Positions 1 to 5,703 of a stretch of 10,825 nucleotides of DNA are shown in pieces. The translations under genes and the position numbers were made by a program. Each line of letters begins with the position of its first letter. Positions within the stretch are counted from its first letter, which is position 1. The DNA is taken from assembly GCA_902803635.1 (NCBI GenBank), contig CADCQU010000122.1, positions 1-10,825 of the forward strand, in the 5' to 3' direction. This stretch comes from an uncultured Lachnospiraceae bacterium. Lineage in GTDB: Bacteria > Bacillota > Clostridia > Lachnospirales > Lachnospiraceae. The notes beneath the pieces were generated by a model, which saw nothing but the letters and a program-made list of their open reading frames with translations, was not told the origin of the DNA and did no database searches.

Positions 1-449
1 AGGCAACCGAAGAATCCCCTTAGGTAATATTCGCAAAGTTGACGGGATTCTTCGTCGCTTCGCTCCTCAGAATGACATAATAACGTAGAATTGTGGCTAA
101 ACGTACAGTTAGAAATTCCCCGATGCACGCGCACGCTTTCATAGCCCACTACTCTCATCTTTCTTGTTGATGCATCTGTAGTCTGCATAAAGGGAGGTAA
201 TAAAAACAAAAATAACAGAAGAATTGCAAGAACGGCAAAAGCCAGGCCGACTTTCATAGCAGTCTTTCTTTGATTTCCTACAACAGCATTTCTGGACCCA
301 CAGCTTCTCCTGCCCTGTGGACGCGCCCCCGGTACCCTTTTCACCTTATTGCCAACAGTCACCGAACGGTTCTTCTCCATCGGCATCACGGTAATACTCA
401 AAGAGTTCCCACGTTCTTCCTTCCTATTCTTAAGAGTCAATTCCGTCAT
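1..449 (-). CDS. YneA-like SOS-controlled membrane protein with disrupted LysM start, partial at left edge
   Basis: An open frame begins at ATG 447-449 and has no stop before the left edge (149 codons), so its C-terminus is unseen. A stop lies in frame just upstream of the ATG. AAAGGGG at 456-462 serves as ribosome binding site with a 6-base gap. Residues 1-66 are basic and polar, residues 67-87 form one hydrophobic helix, and residues 105-111 read SVRVHRG, which is how a LysM domain starts in YneA-type proteins beside lexA (usually followed by DTLWSIA). Here the frame instead runs into a repeat-encoded stretch (CHSEERSDEES, residues 125-135). YneA proteins delay cell division during the SOS response from the outer face of the membrane. 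Divergence from lexA and the operators in the gap support that role. Whether this copy works is doubtful, because the LysM core is not visible. The identity is inferred from context and short motifs. Confidence 0.6.
   Translation of the reverse strand, partial: MTELTLKNRKEERGNSLSITVMPMEKNRSVTVGNKVKRVPGARPQGRRSCGSRNAVVGNQRKTAMKVGLAFAVLAILLLFLFLLPPFMQTTDASTRKMRVVGYESVRVHRGISNCTFSHNSTLLCHSEERSDEESRQLCEYYLRGFFGC
9..77. repeat. 34-bp dispersed repeat with inverted partner arm, inside the YneA-like frame
   Basis: The 34-bp unit lies at 44-77; on the minus strand it starts TGTCATTCTGAGG and ends GAAGAATCCC. GAAGAATCCC at 9-18 and GGGATTCTTC at 44-53 form a perfect 10-bp inverted repeat. This suggests a second copy in opposite orientation that is cut by the window edge. 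The unit matches 31 of 34 bases of the copy at 9440-9473. It is read through in frame by the minus-strand gene. Confidence 0.75.
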
Positions 450-507
450 CTCCTACCCCTTTCCGGTACGTTTACCATTTGCAAACCCAAAAAGCAAATT
501 CATGTTC

Positions 508-521
508 GGAACATCCGTTCT
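508..521. promoter_or_regulatory. LexA operator candidate (SOS box) 1
   Basis: GAACATCCGTTC at 509-520 is a perfect match to the core GAAC-N4-GTTC of the Gram-positive SOS box. It sits at the predicted transcription start of the minus-strand YneA-like gene, so a bound LexA dimer would block that promoter. Confidence 0.7.
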
Positions 522-526
522 CACTT

Positions 527-555
527 ATCATAAAGGCAGAACGAACGTTTGTCAA
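527..555 (-). promoter_or_regulatory. Promoter of the YneA-like gene
   Basis: On the minus strand a perfect -35 box TTGACA (550-555) and a -10 box TATGAT (527-532) are separated by exactly 17 bases. Transcription would start near position 520. A LexA operator candidate (538-551) covers the spacer and touches the -35 box. A second one (509-520) covers the predicted start. This is the arrangement expected for a tightly SOS-repressed gene. Confidence 0.75.
538..551. promoter_or_regulatory. LexA operator candidate (SOS box) 2
   Basis: AGAACGAACGTTTG contains GAAC-N4-GTTT, one base away from the core of the Gram-positive SOS box. It lies within the 17-base spacer of the minus-strand promoter and overlaps its -35 box by two bases, about 50 bases upstream of the lexA -35 box. 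Confidence 0.6.
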
Positions 556-587
556 GCGAAATTGGCAAAATTTACGAACATATTTTC

Positions 588-601
588 CGAATATCTGTTT
601 G
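588..601. promoter_or_regulatory. LexA operator candidate (SOS box) 3, autoregulatory
   Basis: CGAATATCTGTTTG resembles CGAAC-N4-GTTYG with one change in the left arm (T for C). It overlaps the lexA -35 box at 599-604, where LexA normally represses its own gene. A weaker, one-sided match begins at 575 (CGAACATATTTTC). Confidence 0.55.
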
Positions 602-627
602 CAATCCTGAAAAAGATGTGTTATAAT
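599..627 (+). promoter_or_regulatory. lexA promoter
   Basis: A perfect -10 box TATAAT at 622-627 is preceded by TGT (619-621), an extended -10 element. The -35 candidate TTGCAA (599-604) matches four of six consensus bases at a 17-base spacing. Transcription would start near 634 and leave a leader of about 140 bases. SOS box 3 overlaps the -35 box. Confidence 0.7.
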
Positions 628-641
628 GCTTTTGAGCATAA

Positions 642-757
642 GTTACAAAGTGGCTTTTTCAGTAGGGCACTTGAATTGTAACGAGCAAAAAGCTTAAGTG
701 GCGAAATGCTATCCTCTTTACCGATGGGATTGAAAAAACAGACAGGACCCATGTCTG
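642..757 (+). promoter_or_regulatory. Structured 5' leader of lexA
   Basis: The long lexA leader can fold. GTTACAA (642-648) pairs with TTGTAAC (676-682), extended by AGTG (649-652) with CACT (668-671) across a three-base bulge. Nearer the gene, ATGGG (724-728) can pair with CCCAT (748-752), or CAGACA (739-744) with TGTCTG (752-757). The two compete for base 752 and interleave, so they are probably alternatives. The second ends three bases before the AAAAGGAGG run at 760-768. I recognise no known riboswitch class, and the folds are by eye only. Confidence 0.35.
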
Positions 758-773
758 AAAAAAGGAGGCCTCT

Positions 774-1394
774 ATGGCATACGGAAAGATTACCAAGAAG
801 CAGAAAGAGATTTTGGAGTATATCAAATCGCAAATCGTGAACCGTGGTTATCCGCCTTCGGTTCGTGATATTTGCGAGGCCGTCGGGCTTCGCTCCACGT
901 CTTCCGTACACGCACATTTGGAGACACTGGAGAAAAACGGCTATATCCGCCGTGACCCGACGAAGCCCAGGGCCATCGAGATTATGGACGACAGCTTCAA
1001 CGAGTTCCGCCGCGAGGTGGCAAATGTCCCCGTGATCGGAACCGTGGCCGCCGGTCAGCCACTTCTTGCCGTAGAAAATATCGAAAACTATTTTCCGATT
1101 CCCACCGACCTTCTCCCCAACAAGGACATCTTTATGCTCAAGGTGAAAGGGGACAGCATGGTGAACATCGGCATTCTGGATGGCGATTTTGTCGTCGTCG
1201 GCAGCCAGAGCGATGCCCATGACGGCGAAGTGATCGTGGCCCTCGTGGATGACTCAGCAACCGTAAAGACCTTCTACCAGGAGGAAGGCCGCGTCCGCCT
1301 CCAGCCGGAGAATGACACGATGGAGCCAATCTATGTCTACGGTTCCCTTATGATTCTCGGCAAGGTCATTGGCGTTATGCGGTTTTTCCGATAA
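774..1394 (+). CDS. lexA: LexA repressor (SOS response, self-cleaving)
   Basis: This 206-residue protein has the usual LexA length and layout. Residues 1-65 form the winged-helix DNA-binding domain (KITKKQKEILEYI, then GYPPSVRDICEAVGLRSTSSVHAHL, read here in two parts as GYPPSVRDICEAV and GLRSTSSVHAHL). Residues 88-206 form the S24 peptidase-like domain. The cleavage site is A93-G94 in VAAGQP, and the catalytic pair is S128 (GDSM) and K165 (ATVK). Unbroken LexA represses SOS genes; RecA filaments trigger its self-cleavage. The start is set by AAAGGAGG (761-768) five bases before ATG. A GAAC-type operator overlaps its promoter, so it is likely autoregulated and also controls the divergent YneA-like gene. 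Nothing in the protein looks damaged. Confidence 0.97.
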   Translation: MAYGKITKKQKEILEYIKSQIVNRGYPPSVRDICEAVGLRSTSSVHAHLETLEKNGYIRRDPTKPRAIEIMDDSFNEFRREVANVPVIGTVAAGQPLLAVENIENYFPIPTDLLPNKDIFMLKVKGDSMVNIGILDGDFVVVGSQSDAHDGEVIVALVDDSATVKTFYQEEGRVRLQPENDTMEPIYVYGSLMILGKVIGVMRFFR

Positions 1395-1405
1395 ATATAA
1401 AAATA

Positions 1406-1435
1406 CCGAGGATTCTCGATGGAGAGAATCCTCGG
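1406..1435. terminator. Two-way terminator between convergent lexA and rsfS
   Basis: A perfect 12-bp stem (1406-1417 with 1424-1435) closes a six-base loop. On the plus strand it is followed by CAATATTTCCCATTTTTTTC. On the minus strand it is followed by TATTTTTATATTT. It therefore can end transcripts from both lexA and rsfS. Confidence 0.85.
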
Positions 1436-1453
1436 CAATATTTCCCATTTTTT

Positions 1454-1810
1454 TCAAAGCTCTTCAAGCGTGATCTCTTTCCCGTCCTTCCAGATACGGT
1501 CAAGGTCGTAGAAGGCACGGGCCTCCTCGTCGAAGATATGGACAACGACACCCTTGTAGTCTAAAAGCGTCCAGTTTGCATTGCGATGCCCTTCGATATG
1601 ATCCGGCTCGAAACCCGCCTTGGTCGCGCTCTCTTCTACCGCGTCGCGAAGAGCGTCCGTGTGGTTCAGGTTACGGCCCGTTGCAAGAACGAAATAGTCA
1701 CCGAGCGGGGAAATCTCATCAATTTCGATAATACGCACATCCTCTGCCAATTTGTCCAGAAGTGCGTTCACAACAACCCCCGTTAATGTACGGCTTTCCG
1801 ATTTCTCCAT
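1454..1810 (-). CDS. rsfS: Ribosomal silencing factor RsfS
   Basis: The 118-residue product matches the RsfS/Iojap family in length and motifs: residues 8-30 form the first helix, followed by ISPLGDYFVLATG, then NWTLLDYKGVVVHIF and a C-terminal FYDLDRIW. RsfS binds L14 on the 50S subunit and blocks joining with 30S, which lowers translation in starving cells. The ribosome binding site is GGAGG (1821-1825), ten bases before ATG, slightly long. It is the last gene of the minus-strand ribosome-assembly cluster and ends at the two-way terminator. YqeK and RsfS are common neighbours. Here a small DUF6440-like gene lies between them. Confidence 0.95.
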   Translation of the reverse strand: MEKSESRTLTGVVVNALLDKLAEDVRIIEIDEISPLGDYFVLATGRNLNHTDALRDAVEESATKAGFEPDHIEGHRNANWTLLDYKGVVVHIFDEEARAFYDLDRIWKDGKEITLEEL

Positions 1811-1904
1811 TGTAATCGGTCCTCCTTACCTTTCTTTTATCAAATAGAAATTATTACAGATAACCTTACAAAATCCATCTCCTTCATTTTTATCTCAGAG
1901 AGTG

Positions 1905-2096
1905 TCATTCTGGTTTTGTTACAATAACTTTCCCTTCAGAATCCAGCAGAGGTGTGATACCCGCACCATATCCGGATTTCCACGTAAGATAATGTACGCC
2001 CGTTTCCTTATCAACAAGAATCTGACGGCATCCCTCATCACTGATTTGACTGCCATCTTTGAAAATGACTTCGAACCTGTTTTCCTTTTTAGACAT
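1905..2096 (-). CDS. Small DUF6440-like protein
   Basis: This 63-residue soluble protein has no signal peptide or membrane helix. The middle and end read ILVDKETGVHYLTWKSGYG and AGITPLLDSEGKVIV. This resembles small Firmicutes proteins grouped as DUF6440 (pattern: D-x-TGV-x-YL, then GG-x-TPLLD-x-GK), whose role is unknown. The start at 2096 is backed by AAAGGAGAA seven bases upstream. It begins about 20 bases after the yqeK stop, so the two are probably co-transcribed. It is followed by a gap of about 95 bases holding the rsfS ribosome binding site and no clear promoter. The family name is from memory of the motif; the function is not known. Confidence 0.75.
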   Translation of the reverse strand: MSKKENRFEVIFKDGSQISDEGCRQILVDKETGVHYLTWKSGYGAGITPLLDSEGKVIVTKPE

Positions 2097-2117
2097 AATA
2101 CTGTTCTCCTTTGGCCC

Positions 2118-2711
2118 TTAATCGCGCCGATCTTCGTGCACCTCTTCATAGAAGGCAAAGGCATCGCTGGTGCTGGTGTCGATCTTACTGCTCTTTGATT
2201 GCAGGTAGAGGAGCATATCCTTCAGAACGAGGTAACAGGTCTCGTCGAGGTCACGGAACGCCATCCTGCGAATGCTCGCCAGATTCGGAGATTTGTTCCT
2301 TCGCGGCTCAATATAGTCAGCGATAAATACAATCTGCTCCAGCGGGGACATGGCCGGGCGACCGGTCGTATGGGAACGAATCGCATCCAATATCTCCGGA
2401 TCGTGGACATCGTATTTTTCCTCCGCGATAAAGGCTCCCAGCTTCGCATGGAGAAGGAAAGGATTCTCCCGCTCAATCTCGGTCATCGCGATTCCATTTT
2501 TCTCGCAGAGACGAATTTTCTTCGCGTCCGGAATACATTTGGCACTGTCATGGAGAAGGCCGGCAAGCTCTGCCTTCTGGAAATCCACGCCATGGGCCAT
2601 TGCGAGGGCAGCGGAAAGAAAACGCACGCCCTGTGTATGGAAATAGCGGGACTCGTCCATGTACTTTTTCAGCTTACGGCTGTATTTTTCAATATCATAG
2701 GTATCCGCCAT
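2118..2711 (-). CDS. yqeK: YqeK, HD-domain diadenosine tetraphosphate hydrolase
   Basis: The 197-residue protein carries the HD-type metal-binding set: H25 (RYFHTQGV), H54-D55 (LAGLLHDSAK), H88 (FLLHAKLGA), H114 (IRSHTTG) and D132 (FIADYIEP). These are typical of bacterial YqeK enzymes, which split Ap4A symmetrically into two ADP. The start is ATG at 2709-2711, with GGAGGGAG about five bases upstream. A longer frame back to 2834 exists, but its extra 41 codons come mostly from a palindromic repeat and have no ribosome binding site. In most Firmicutes nadD lies directly upstream and is often co-transcribed; here it is absent and a repeat occupies the gap. No clear promoter was found in 2712-2786. 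Confidence 0.93.
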   Translation of the reverse strand: MADTYDIEKYSRKLKKYMDESRYFHTQGVRFLSAALAMAHGVDFQKAELAGLLHDSAKCIPDAKKIRLCEKNGIAMTEIERENPFLLHAKLGAFIAEEKYDVHDPEILDAIRSHTTGRPAMSPLEQIVFIADYIEPRRNKSPNLASIRRMAFRDLDETCYLVLKDMLLYLQSKSSKIDTSTSDAFAFYEEVHEDRRD

Positions 2712-2786
2712 ACGTTCTCCCTCCGTTCCCTTACGTATTGTCTCTGGTCTGCTATCAACTTTCATGAGAGAAGTGCGCCTAAAAAA

Positions 2787-2834
2787 GCCCCTCTCAGTCG
2801 GCTTCGCCGACAGCTCCCACTGAGGGGGAGCCAA
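2787..2834 (-). repeat. Long palindromic intergenic repeat, copy 1 (terminator-like)
   Basis: Read on the minus strand it starts TTGGCTCCCCCTCAGTGGGA, contains GTCGGC-GAA-GCCGAC as an inner hairpin, and ends ACTGAGAGGGGC followed by TTTTTT. CCCCCTCAGT and ACTGAGAGGGG pair around the inner stem with one bulged base. It shares outer arms and order with the copy at 8938-8990. It starts about nine bases after the yhbY stop and could act as its terminator. Its inner stem differs in sequence from copy 2 while remaining paired. Confidence 0.8.
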
Positions 2835-2843
2835 GAAGTATCC

Positions 2844-3146
2844 TTACTGCTTCTTCGGCAGCTCGATCTTGCGGTTCTTGTCCTTTCCCTGCCGATAAAG
2901 GACAATCTTCTTTCCGATGACCTGCACGACCTCCGCGTGTGTGCGCTCGGCCACGATGTCCGCAAGCTCCATCGGATCGTCCGCGCAATTCTTCTGTACG
3001 CCAATCTTGATAAGTTCGCGCTTGGCCAAAGCCTCCTCGACATTTTTCGTATTCTCCGGCGTCAGCGAGGCCTTTCCTAAATAGATGATAGTTTCCTCCG
3101 TCATGGCAAGGCTTCGAAGAAACGCCCGTTGTTTACTCGTCAGCAT
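2844..3146 (-). CDS. yhbY: YhbY-type CRM-domain RNA-binding protein
   Basis: The 100-residue product is a single CRM (YhbY) domain: an opening LTSKQRAFLRSLA, then IYLGKASLT, ELIKIGVQKNC and the ending QVIGKKIVLYRQ. YhbY associates with pre-50S particles and is thought to help ribosome assembly. Its ATG lies inside the last codons of obgE (14-base overlap in another frame), and GGAGG within obgE supplies the ribosome binding site, so translation is probably coupled. Downstream lies the palindromic repeat rather than the nadD gene often found here. Confidence 0.95.
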   Translation of the reverse strand: MLTSKQRAFLRSLAMTEETIIYLGKASLTPENTKNVEEALAKRELIKIGVQKNCADDPMELADIVAERTHAEVVQVIGKKIVLYRQGKDKNRKIELPKKQ

Positions 3147-4470
3147 CCGTCAAATCCTCCAATTCATCCAGCTCGTCCCCGTAGTAGTCGAAGGCATGGC
3201 CGTACATACGCACGGTATCGCCATCCTCGATGCCCTGGCGGCGAAGGTCGTCCAAAATCCCGGACCGAACCAGGAATTTTTGGAAATAGACAAAACCCTT
3301 CTCCGAGTCGATGTTCGTAAAGCTGAGCATCTTCTCGATCTTCGGCCCCTCCACGATGAAGGAACGCTTCCCGTCCCGTTCCACACTCTCGGTCACCGTG
3401 TAAGGTAGATCCGTGACGGCAACGATGTCCTCCGGGAAGAACTCCTGCTCATAGTATACCTGTTCCGGGGCGGTTGTTTCAAGTAAATTCATCACGGCGC
3501 GTAAAAGTTCTTGCACGCCCTCCCCGCTGACGGCAGAAATGGCGTAGACAGGGTACTCCGCCTCGAACTCCCGACGAATTCTCGGAAGCGGATCCTCGTC
3601 AAGGGCACCCGTGACATCCACCTTGTTGGCCGCGATCAGAATCGGTTTCTTTAAAATGTCCGGGTTGAACGCCTCCAGTTCCTTGTGGATGGCCCGAATG
3701 TCCTCCACCGGATCGCGTCCGTCGAAGGAGGCCGCGTCCACCAAATGGATGAGCACCCGCGTCCGCTCGATGTGGCGAAGAAACTGGTGTCCCAGTCCCA
3801 CGCCCTCCGAAGCACCCTCGATAAGTCCCGGCATATCCGCGATGACAAATCCGCGCCCGTCGCCAAAGTCCACGACACCTAAGTTCGGCTGGATTGTCGT
3901 AAATGGATAGTCCGCAATCTTCGGGCGGGCATTTGTCACACGGGAAAGGAAGGTCGATTTCCCGGCATTTGGGAAGCCCACCAGGCCGACATCCGCCACG
4001 AGCTTCAGCTCCAGCGTGATGTCAAGGTCCACTGCAGGCTTTCCAGGTTCCGCGTACTGGGGCGCCTGGTTCGTGGGCGTCGCGAAATTCATGTTACCGC
4101 GGCCGCCACGACCACCCTTTAAGACCACCTGGCGCAGATTTTTCCCGGAAAGGTCCGCGATGACCTCGCCCGAATGCTCCTCACGCACGATGGTTCCCTC
4201 TGGAACCTTCAAAATCAGGTCCGCGCCGTCGGAGCCGTGGCAGCGCCTCTTGTTGCCCTCCCCACCGTCCCCGGCCCGGAACATGTAACGATGTTTATAG
4301 TAGAAAAGGGTCGTCATCCCCTTGTCCACCTCGAAAATGATATCGCCGCCACGGCCGCCATCGCCGCCATCCGGGCCTCCGGACGGAACAAATTTCTCGC
4401 GCCGAAAGCTCACATGGCCGTCGCCGCCCTTGCCAGAGCGGATATGAATCCTCGCATGGTCCTGGAACAT
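3133..4470 (-). CDS. obgE: GTPase Obg/CgtA
   Basis: This 445-residue protein has all three parts of Obg: a glycine-rich Obg fold at residues 1-158 (SGKGGDGHVSFRREKFVPSG; GGRGGRGNMNFAT), a GTPase domain with G1 GFPNAGKST, G3 DMPGLIEGA, G4 NKVD and G5 SAVSGEG, and a C-terminal OCT domain ending in an acidic tail. Obg binds the 50S subunit during late assembly and senses nucleotide state. The start at 4470 follows AAAGGGGG at a short gap. It is separated from rpmA by a strong terminator and a second hairpin in its own leader, so it is probably transcribed partly on its own, though I found no convincing promoter. It overlaps yhbY by 14 bases. Confidence 0.97.
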   Translation of the reverse strand: MFQDHARIHIRSGKGGDGHVSFRREKFVPSGGPDGGDGGRGGDIIFEVDKGMTTLFYYKHRYMFRAGDGGEGNKRRCHGSDGADLILKVPEGTIVREEHSGEVIADLSGKNLRQVVLKGGRGGRGNMNFATPTNQAPQYAEPGKPAVDLDITLELKLVADVGLVGFPNAGKSTFLSRVTNARPKIADYPFTTIQPNLGVVDFGDGRGFVIADMPGLIEGASEGVGLGHQFLRHIERTRVLIHLVDAASFDGRDPVEDIRAIHKELEAFNPDILKKPILIAANKVDVTGALDEDPLPRIRREFEAEYPVYAISAVSGEGVQELLRAVMNLLETTAPEQVYYEQEFFPEDIVAVTDLPYTVTESVERDGKRSFIVEGPKIEKMLSFTNIDSEKGFVYFQKFLVRSGILDDLRRQGIEDGDTVRMYGHAFDYYGDELDELEDLTDADE

Positions 4471-4494
4471 ATATCCCCCTTTCTAATATGTAAT

Positions 4495-4529
4495 AGGGTA
4501 GAGGGAGGCAAATGCCGAACCTCTACCCT
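4495..4529 (-). promoter_or_regulatory. Nested hairpin in the obgE leader
   Basis: A perfect 10-bp stem pairs 4495-4504 with 4520-4529 (AGGGTAGAGG with CCTCTACCCT). Inside it, GGC and GCC form a small inner stem with an ATTT loop. No T-run follows on either strand, so it is not a standard terminator. It lies about 12 bases upstream of the obgE ribosome binding site and could influence initiation or protect the mRNA end. Confidence 0.5.
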
Positions 4530-4590
4530 TCCTCGCAAGTCGCGTGCTGCCGAAGTCAGCTAACTTACTTCCCTACACGGCTCTGTGAAT

Positions 4591-4623
4591 AAAAAGGCTT
4601 CAAATCCCTGCGGATTCGAAGCC
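4591..4623 (-). terminator. Terminator after rpmA
   Basis: On the minus strand GGCTTCGAATCC and GGATTTGAAGCC form a 12-bp stem with one G-U pair and the loop GCAG, followed at once by TTTTT. It starts 13 bases after the rpmA stop. It is a textbook intrinsic terminator and separates rplU-prp-rpmA from obgE. Confidence 0.9.
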
Positions 4624-4636
4624 CTACGTTCCTACC

Positions 4637-4930
4637 TCATTCGCTCACAGTCTCGACAAGCTCAATGTAGCACTGCTTGCGGTCCCTGCCCAGCCTTGCG
4701 AAACGGACAATACCGTCTGCCTTGGCATAAAGCGTATCATCACCACCACGACCGACATTTGCGCCCGGATGGATGTGGGTGCCGCGCTGTCTGTAAAGAA
4801 TGTTGCCGGCCTTGACAAACTGGCCGTCAGCCCTCTTCGCGCCTAATCTCTTGGCTTCGGAATCGCGTCCGTTCTTTGTGGAACCGACACCTTTCTTGTG
4901 GGCGAAGAACTGAAGATTTAAATTCAGCAT
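4637..4930 (-). CDS. rpmA: 50S ribosomal protein L27 with Prp-cleaved N-terminal extension
   Basis: The 97-residue precursor begins [10 protein letters not shown] then [21 protein letters not shown] is the Firmicutes extension removed by the protease Prp after A10; without removal the L27 tail would block the peptidyl transferase centre. The rest is a normal L27 ([37 protein letters not shown]). The ribosome binding site AGGAGGTG overlaps the last codons and stop of prp. The cognate protease is directly upstream, as usual. Confidence 0.98.
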   Translation of the reverse strand: MLNLNLQFFAHKKGVGSTKNGRDSEAKRLGAKRADGQFVKAGNILYRQRGTHIHPGANVGRGGDDTLYAKADGIVRFARLGRDRKQCYIELVETVSE

Positions 4931-4933
4931 CTC

Positions 4934-5254
4934 TTACACCTCCTGGATCTTAACTTTCAGGTACTTTTTCCCTGATGACTCTTCGATTTGTTCCAGTCCG
5001 AGCACCATCGCGTCGACCAGAACCTTTCCCTTCTCGGACAAGCCGTTAGGGAATTGACAAATGAGCCGCCCATTTGCATCCGAACTTTCCACCATATCCT
5101 CGGTCAAAGCCTCAATGGCATTTGCCGTGTTGAAGGTGAGAATCGATACCGCCGCGCAGTAGATGTCCTCGCCTGCCTCACGGTACCCTGCATGTCCGGA
5201 GACCTCGTAGCCCGTCCATTTGCCTTGTTTCCGATAAATTACTGCCTGAATCAT
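4934..5254 (-). CDS. prp: Ribosomal-processing cysteine protease Prp
   Basis: The 106-residue protein has the Prp catalytic pair H21 (SGHAG) and C33 (GEDIYCAAVS), with the usual small fold and length. Prp cleaves the N-terminal extension of L27, whose gene follows after three bases and carries the matching site. Prp starts two bases after the rplU stop and has only a weak AACGG-type ribosome binding site, so it probably depends on translation of rplU. Keeping the protease at lower output than its substrates would fit its catalytic role; that last point is inference. Older annotations call this family YsxB. Confidence 0.95.
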   Translation of the reverse strand: MIQAVIYRKQGKWTGYEVSGHAGYREAGEDIYCAAVSILTFNTANAIEALTEDMVESSDANGRLICQFPNGLSEKGKVLVDAMVLGLEQIEESSGKKYLKVKIQEV

Positions 5255-5256
5255 GC

Positions 5257-5562
5257 TTAACCGTTGATCTTGTCGATCCGGACAGCCGTGAAGTACTGCC
5301 TGTGGCCGTTCTTCTTGTGGTAACCCGTCTTCGGCTTGTAGCGGTAAACGATGACCTTCTTGGCACGGCCGTTGGCGACCACCGTGGCCTCGACCGTCGC
5401 GGAAGCGACATCGGAGCCAACCTTGAGCACGTCGTCCTTGACGGCGAGCACCTGGTCAAATGTAACGCTTTCGCCTTCCTCAACCCCGAGCTTCTCAACA
5501 CGGATCACATCGCCTTCGGAAACCTTGTACTGCTTTCCGCCTGTTGCGATAACTGCATACAT
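5257..5562 (-). CDS. rplU: 50S ribosomal protein L21
   Basis: A 101-residue L21 of normal length: [14 protein letters not shown] at the start, [15 protein letters not shown], and the conserved [20 protein letters not shown] and QYFTAVRI near the end. L21 binds 23S rRNA early in 50S assembly. GGAGG (5571-5575) is eight bases before ATG 5560-5562. A GTG three codons upstream overlaps the ribosome binding site and is not used. It is first in the rplU-prp-rpmA transcript, driven by the strong promoter at 5647-5675 and preceded by a structured leader. Confidence 0.98.
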   Translation of the reverse strand: MYAVIATGGKQYKVSEGDVIRVEKLGVEEGESVTFDQVLAVKDDVLKVGSDVASATVEATVVANGRAKKVIVYRYKPKTGYHKKNGHRQYFTAVRIDKING

Positions 5563-5570
5563 GGAGCACA

Positions 5571-5640
5571 CCTCCTTTTTACAAAACTCGCCGGATTCGG
5601 TGACGTCTGAGCGTACTTGTAACCACTCCGTGCGGCATAC
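5571..5640 (-). promoter_or_regulatory. Candidate L21 leader (autoregulatory mRNA element)
   Basis: The 70-base leader between the rplU promoter and its start can fold: TTACAA (minus strand of 5617-5622) pairs with TTGTAA (minus strand of 5579-5584), enclosing a smaller stem CCG-AATC-CGG. The outer pairing ends next to AAAAAGGAGG, so folding could affect access to the ribosome binding site. Firmicutes rplU transcripts carry a known L21 leader family; position and general form fit, but I could not run the covariance model. Confidence 0.55.
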
Positions 5641-5646
5641 TCGAAT

Positions 5647-5675
5647 ATTCTAACATGGGAATTCACACTTGTAAA
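5647..5675 (-). promoter_or_regulatory. rplU promoter
   Basis: On the minus strand TTTACA (5670-5675) and TAGAAT (5647-5652) are separated by exactly 17 bases, with TGT just before the -10 box as an extended element. The A/T-rich run upstream (5676-5703) looks like an UP element. This fits a strong ribosomal protein promoter. Confidence 0.85.
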
Positions 5676-5703
5676 GAAATATTTTTGTATTTTTACAAAT
5701 GAA

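Noticed and set aside
575..588. Fourth SOS box (CGAACATATTTTC)
   Set aside because: Only the left arm matches; the right arm TTTC departs from GTTC.
270..681. Two overlapping plus-strand frames upstream of lexA
   Set aside because: They lie opposite the YneA-like gene and across the SOS promoter region, have no family resemblance and no good ribosome binding site.
724..757. H-type pseudoknot before the lexA ribosome binding site
   Set aside because: The order of the two pairings fits a pseudoknot, but no base is left to cross the first stem, so alternative hairpins are more likely.
2712..2834. Longer N-terminus for YqeK (41 extra codons, start at 2834)
   Set aside because: The extra codons come mostly from the palindromic repeat, are not seen in the family, and lack a ribosome binding site; ATG 2711 has GGAGGGAG upstream.
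2199..3080. 293-codon plus-strand frame opposite yqeK and yhbY
   Set aside because: It is fully antisense to two conserved genes and its translation resembles no protein family; it is a shadow frame.
5563..5571. GTG start of rplU three codons upstream
   Set aside because: It overlaps the GGAGG site; L21 normally starts MYAVI, which fits ATG 5560-5562.
5684..5699. Terminator after the permease
   Set aside because: The hairpin has only A/T-rich pairs around one G-C and no clear T-run; it is more likely part of the A/T-rich region upstream of the rplU promoter.
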